This document shows, piece by piece, positions 5,298 to 7,269 of a stretch of DNA of 7,269 nt. The translations under genes and the position numbers were made by a program. Positions within the stretch are counted from its first letter, which is position 1, and the number at the start of each line of letters is the position of its first letter. The notes under the pieces are model-generated. The model did no database searches, had not been told where the DNA came from, and worked only from the letters and a program-made list of their open reading frames with translations. This DNA comes from Propionibacteriales bacterium. GTDB lineage: Bacteria > Actinomycetota > Actinomycetes > Propionibacteriales > Propionibacteriaceae. Where the stretch lies: assembly GCA_030453285.1 (NCBI GenBank), contig JAKDKP010000102.1, positions 1-7,269 of the forward strand, in the 5' to 3' direction.

Positions 5298-5648
5298 ATG
5301 AACCGTAGATCGCTCACCCTTACTGGCATCGCCCTTGTCACCCTCACCTTGTCCGCCTGCGGCGGCGCGAACGAGTACCCCGGTGAGTTCACCGTGGCCA
5401 ACGGCGACAGTAGCTTCTACGTGGGGAACCAGCACCGCTCCGACACCGTGACCGTCAAGTGCAGTGAGAAGGGCGGGACCATCACCGCCACGATCACCGC
5501 CAGCGACAACGGGGCCGAGTTCACCACCACCCAGCCCGACGAAGGCAGTGGACTCGCAGGCGGAACCCTCACCATGGACGGCGAGGAGTTCACCTGGGAG
5601 GTCCGCGACGGCGCGACCGCCGACGACGAGAAGCCCTTCGCGGACTAG
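5298..5648 (+). CDS. Secreted lipoprotein, cut short by an in-frame amber codon
   Basis: A protein of 116 residues with a textbook lipoprotein signal: MNRR, a hydrophobic core (5-18) and lipobox LSAC with the lipidated Cys at 21. The mature part is a beta-rich, acidic, threonine-rich domain with one further cysteine (Cys55, VTVKCSEK). It should be anchored to the outer face of the membrane. GAGAGGA a few bases before the ATG is a good ribosome site. The TAG at 5646-5648 is followed directly by 49 sense codons in the same frame that look like the rest of the same domain and hold a second cysteine, a likely disulfide partner. The ancestral protein was therefore probably about 166 residues. Whether this copy is a null mutant, makes a short form or is read through cannot be told here. 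Confidence 0.8.
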   Translation: MNRRSLTLTGIALVTLTLSACGGANEYPGEFTVANGDSSFYVGNQHRSDTVTVKCSEKGGTITATITASDNGAEFTTTQPDEGSGLAGGTLTMDGEEFTWEVRDGATADDEKPFAD

Positions 5649-5798
5649 ATGCAGACCGGGGAGCCTGTCACCTGGACCGACACCGGACTCCTGGAGTTCG
5701 GCACCGGCCTGCGCCAGGCGACAACCAACAGTGACGAAGGCGAGGTCAGGGTCCAGTTCCCCGGCCAGGTCGATTGCTCTGGCGGCTCCGAAGGCTGA
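5649..5798 (+). pseudogene. In-frame continuation of the lipoprotein after the amber codon
   Basis: Begins immediately after TAG, in the same frame, with ATG CAG ACC and runs 49 codons to TGA at 5796-5798. The residues (TWTDTGLLEFGTGL, EGEVRVQFPGQVDC) have the same beta-rich, acidic character as the upstream part, and Cys43 of this segment could pair with Cys55 of the upstream part. No ribosome site precedes the ATG and no signal peptide is present, so it is unlikely to be an independent gene. It ends 18 bp before the strong hairpin, where an operon would be expected to end. Confidence 0.7.
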
Positions 5799-5815
5799 CC
5801 GAACCTCACACGCAG

Positions 5816-5853
5816 CAGGTGCCTCGGCTTCTCAACGGAAGCCGGGGCACCTG
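5816..5853. terminator. Strong hairpin between the convergent lipoprotein and integrase genes
   Basis: A 16 bp stem with a single G-T wobble pairs 5816-5831 (CAGGTGCCTCGGCTTC) with 5838-5853 around a six-base loop. Rightward it is followed by TTGTTG, a weak T run. It lies between the end of the rightward operon and the end of the leftward integrase gene, so it probably stops transcription from both sides. Confidence 0.8.
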
Positions 5854-5864
5854 TTGTTGATGGG

Positions 5865-7034
5865 TCAGTCCATCTGATCGACGCTGGCGAGGAGACCTCG
5901 CCCTCGCTCAACTTCGGAATGCTGGTAGATCATGGCCACACTGACGTCAGAGTGCCCAGCGACGGCCATGAGGTCCGCTGTCGTGGCTCCAGCGCGAGCG
6001 AGACGAGTGAGGGCTGTGTGCCTCAACTGATGCCACTTAAGATCGGGAATCCCAACCGTTGCACCGGCCCGCCGGAGGGCGCGCCGGAGCGAGTTCTGAT
6101 GCTCATGAACTCGTCCGTTCGAATCCGGGCGCGGGAACACAAGGGCCTGCACGCCTCGTCCGGCGTGGCGGCTGAGATGAGCAGACCCGATCATCTTCAC
6201 GGAAGGTGGCATGGCGATACGTCTCCGCCCGGCTGCCGACTTCGGCTCGTGCTCGACTATGCCTCGCTCGATGATTGACGTCGCGGACCGGCGAACATGG
6301 ACTATGCCCGCGCCGAGGTCGAGGTCATGACGTCGGAGCGCAGTGACCTCTCCAAGTCGGAGGCCGCATACAGCGGCGAGGAGCACAGCAAACCGGAGCC
6401 GTTCGGGCACAGCGGCTGCAACGGCCTGAATCTCGGAACCGGTCAGAACGCGTGGACCGCTGCCGTCCGGGTCCGTCACGCTCCTATAGCGGGCGGCTCC
6501 GGGAATGGACAACGGAACCGAGTCGATGATCCCGGCGGAGACGGCTGCATGAAGCATGGCACTCGTAGTCATGTAGACGGTGCGCGGAACCCCGTCCGAC
6601 GTCCGCCGCCTCATCCGGCGGTACCACGTCTCCCAGTCGGCGGACGTGAGGGTGACTAGCGGTTCCTGCCCGATGTACGGGAGCAGATGCCGCCGAAGTC
6701 GTCGCGTGTGCGCCTGCAAGGTTGAGGGTTTCCAGGTCTCCGCCCTCGCGGCGAGCCACTTCTCGGCCCACTCCGCAACCGTGATTGCCTGCCGTTCGGC
6801 CTCCCGTGCTTCCCGTTCCGCGTCCTCCCGCTCTTTGCTCGGCGGTTCCCACCTGTCATAGGCGATGTCAGCCTCGGCGGCGGTGAGCCAGGCACGGGCG
6901 ATCTTCATGTCAGGGAAGGTCCGGGCATAGCGCTGCCCGTCCGGTGCAAGGTAGCGGGCGCGGATTCGCCCGGACTTGAGGGTGTCCAGCGAGCCAAACT
7001 GACGGCGAGCCGCCTTCTTCGTCTTCGTAGTCAT
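5865..7034 (-). CDS. int: Tyrosine recombinase, integrase of the element
   Basis: A protein of 389 residues that performs site-specific recombination between attP and the tRNA-Gly attB. An N-terminal arm-binding-like region (12-60) is followed by a charged helix rich in Glu/Arg (66-82), a SAM-like core-binding domain (about 84-175) and the catalytic domain. All catalytic residues are present: Arg226 (CGLRLGE), Lys265 (EPKSAAGRR), His336 and Arg339 (HQLRHT), His361 (GHSD) and the nucleophile Tyr370 (MIYQH). The length is typical of actinobacterial phage and integrative-plasmid integrases. The start at 7034 is preferred to the GTG at 7055 because AAGGAGA lies just before it, and because the longer form would run into the arm repeats. 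It is the gene next to attR, transcribed away from the tRNA, with a possible self-regulated promoter. Confidence 0.95.
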   Translation of the reverse strand: MTTKTKKAARRQFGSLDTLKSGRIRARYLAPDGQRYARTFPDMKIARAWLTAAEADIAYDRWEPPSKEREDAEREAREAERQAITVAEWAEKWLAARAETWKPSTLQAHTRRLRRHLLPYIGQEPLVTLTSADWETWYRRMRRRTSDGVPRTVYMTTSAMLHAAVSAGIIDSVPLSIPGAARYRSVTDPDGSGPRVLTGSEIQAVAAAVPERLRFAVLLAAVCGLRLGEVTALRRHDLDLGAGIVHVRRSATSIIERGIVEHEPKSAAGRRRIAMPPSVKMIGSAHLSRHAGRGVQALVFPRPDSNGRVHEHQNSLRRALRRAGATVGIPDLKWHQLRHTALTRLARAGATTADLMAVAGHSDVSVAMIYQHSEVERGRGLLASVDQMD

Positions 7035-7046
7035 CGTTCTCCTTCG

Positions 7047-7069
7047 CGTGACCACTACGTGACCACAAC
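7047..7069 (+). repeat. Right-end integrase arm-type repeats
   Basis: CGTGACCA (7047-7054), spacer CTA, then CGTGACCACAAC (7058-7069): the counterpart of 103-125 in the same orientation. It lies between the integrase ribosome site and its -35 element, so integrase bound here could also repress its own gene. Confidence 0.7.
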
Positions 7070-7090
7070 GGTGGCCGCCGATAGTGTCAA
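7062..7090 (-). promoter_or_regulatory. Candidate integrase promoter
   Basis: Read leftward, a perfect TTGACA (7090-7085) is followed after 17 bases by TGTGGT (7067-7062), a weak -10 that matches at the first and last positions. Transcription would start near 7055, about 20 bases before the ATG. The -10 lies inside the arm-type repeat. Confidence 0.5.
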
Positions 7091-7175
7091 CGATTGTTCT
7101 GCGTTAGCACACGTGGCCGCGCGACCCCAAGGGATCGGGCCGCGTACCCCGTGAAGCTGCGCTGGAGAAACGAAA

Positions 7176-7205
7176 AGCTCCAGCTCTCGGATGAGAGCTG
7201 GAGCT
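7176..7205 (-). terminator. Element-borne terminator downstream of tRNA-Gly
   Basis: AGCTCCAGCTCTC (7176-7188) pairs perfectly over 13 bp with 7193-7205 around a four-base loop. Read leftward it is followed by TTTTCGTTT. It lies 13 bp beyond the 3' end of the tRNA and inside the element, so it can end the tRNA transcript now that the host terminator is 7 kb away, and can keep tRNA transcription from entering the integrase gene. Confidence 0.85.
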
Positions 7206-7215
7206 GATCTTATTT

Positions 7216-7234
7216 CGGAGGGGATGACGGGAAT
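7216..7234. repeat. attR: 19 bp core within the tRNA-Gly 3' end
   Basis: Identical to 36-54. It covers the 3' side of the acceptor stem, the discriminator base and the 3' half of the T arm, so recombination leaves the tRNA sequence intact. Confidence 0.9.
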
Positions 7235-7269
7235 CGAACCCGCACCATCAGTTTGGAAGACTGAGGCTC
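7219..7269 (-). tRNA. tRNA-Gly (UCC), 3' part, cut by the window end
   Basis: Read leftward from 7269: an anticodon stem TCAGT/ACTGA closes the seven-base loop CTTCCAA with anticodon TCC. Then come the T arm GCGGG-TTCGATT-CCCGT, the acceptor strand CATCCCC and discriminator T at 7219, the usual base for bacterial tRNA-Gly. The 5' part (D arm and acceptor 5' strand) lies beyond the window. It reads glycine GGA/GGG codons and is the integration target of the element. Confidence 0.93.

Larger units (their letters stand above)
36..7234. mobile_element. Integrated genetic element in tRNA-Gly(UCC), att to att
   Basis: The 19 bp sequence CGGAGGGGATGACGGGAAT occurs at both ends (36-54 and 7216-7234) in the same orientation. 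The right copy is the 3' end of a real tRNA gene and the left copy is not part of any tRNA. A tyrosine integrase starts about 180 bp inside the right copy. Between the copies lie a replication-initiator-like gene, a KfrA-like pair, a GNAT cassette, an XRE regulator and a membrane/lipoprotein operon. The unit is 7180 bp counting one att copy. Gene content is closest to small actinomycete integrative plasmids (pSAM2-like), but no transfer ATPase, relaxase or obvious excisionase is visible. Confidence 0.9.

Overview
The window holds one complete, small integrated genetic element of about 7.18 kb in a high-GC, actinobacterial-type genome, with a few bases of host chromosome at each end. At the right edge is the 3' part of a leftward tRNA-Gly (anticodon UCC). 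Its last bases are repeated exactly as a 19 bp direct repeat at the left edge (36-54 and 7216-7234), which is the signature of integration at a tRNA 3' end. To the left of the left copy lies a perfect hairpin followed by a leftward T run. This is best read as the tRNA gene's original terminator, now separated from it by the element. The element carries its own leftward terminator hairpin (7176-7205) just downstream of the tRNA, apparently replacing the lost one.

Layout from left to right: attL; a pair of CGTGACCA repeats that recurs beside the integrase at the right end; a run of three hairpins; a diverged rolling-circle-type replication initiator (334-1911); a KfrA-like coiled-coil DNA-binding protein (2013-2579) translationally coupled to a small helix-turn-helix protein (2576-2854); a gene-poor stretch interrupted by a 612 bp cassette (3109-3720), in which a YjaB-like GNAT acetyltransferase is enclosed by IS-like inverted repeats with no transposase; another gene-poor stretch (3721-4162); a leftward XRE-family regulator (4163-4468); a perfect 18 bp palindrome; a rightward small ORF, two-helix membrane protein and lipoprotein (4564-5798), the last interrupted by an in-frame amber codon; a strong hairpin; and a leftward tyrosine integrase (5865-7034) next to attR.

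The gene set (integrase, RepSA-like initiator, XRE regulator, tRNA target) resembles a reduced actinomycete integrative element of the pSAM2 type. There is no FtsK/TraB-type transfer ATPase, no relaxase and no recognisable excisionase. It is therefore best described as a non-self-transmissible integrative plasmid or island. Integration and replication functions sit at the ends. The centre carries a plasmid-stability-like pair, the GNAT cassette and a regulator/membrane protein/lipoprotein module that may act at the cell surface, for example in exclusion of related elements (inference).

The most notable points are the clean att structure with terminator replacement, the transposase-less GNAT cassette, the diverged HUQ-type initiator with a C-terminal membrane-like extension, and the regulator/palindrome/membrane/lipoprotein module with its amber codon.
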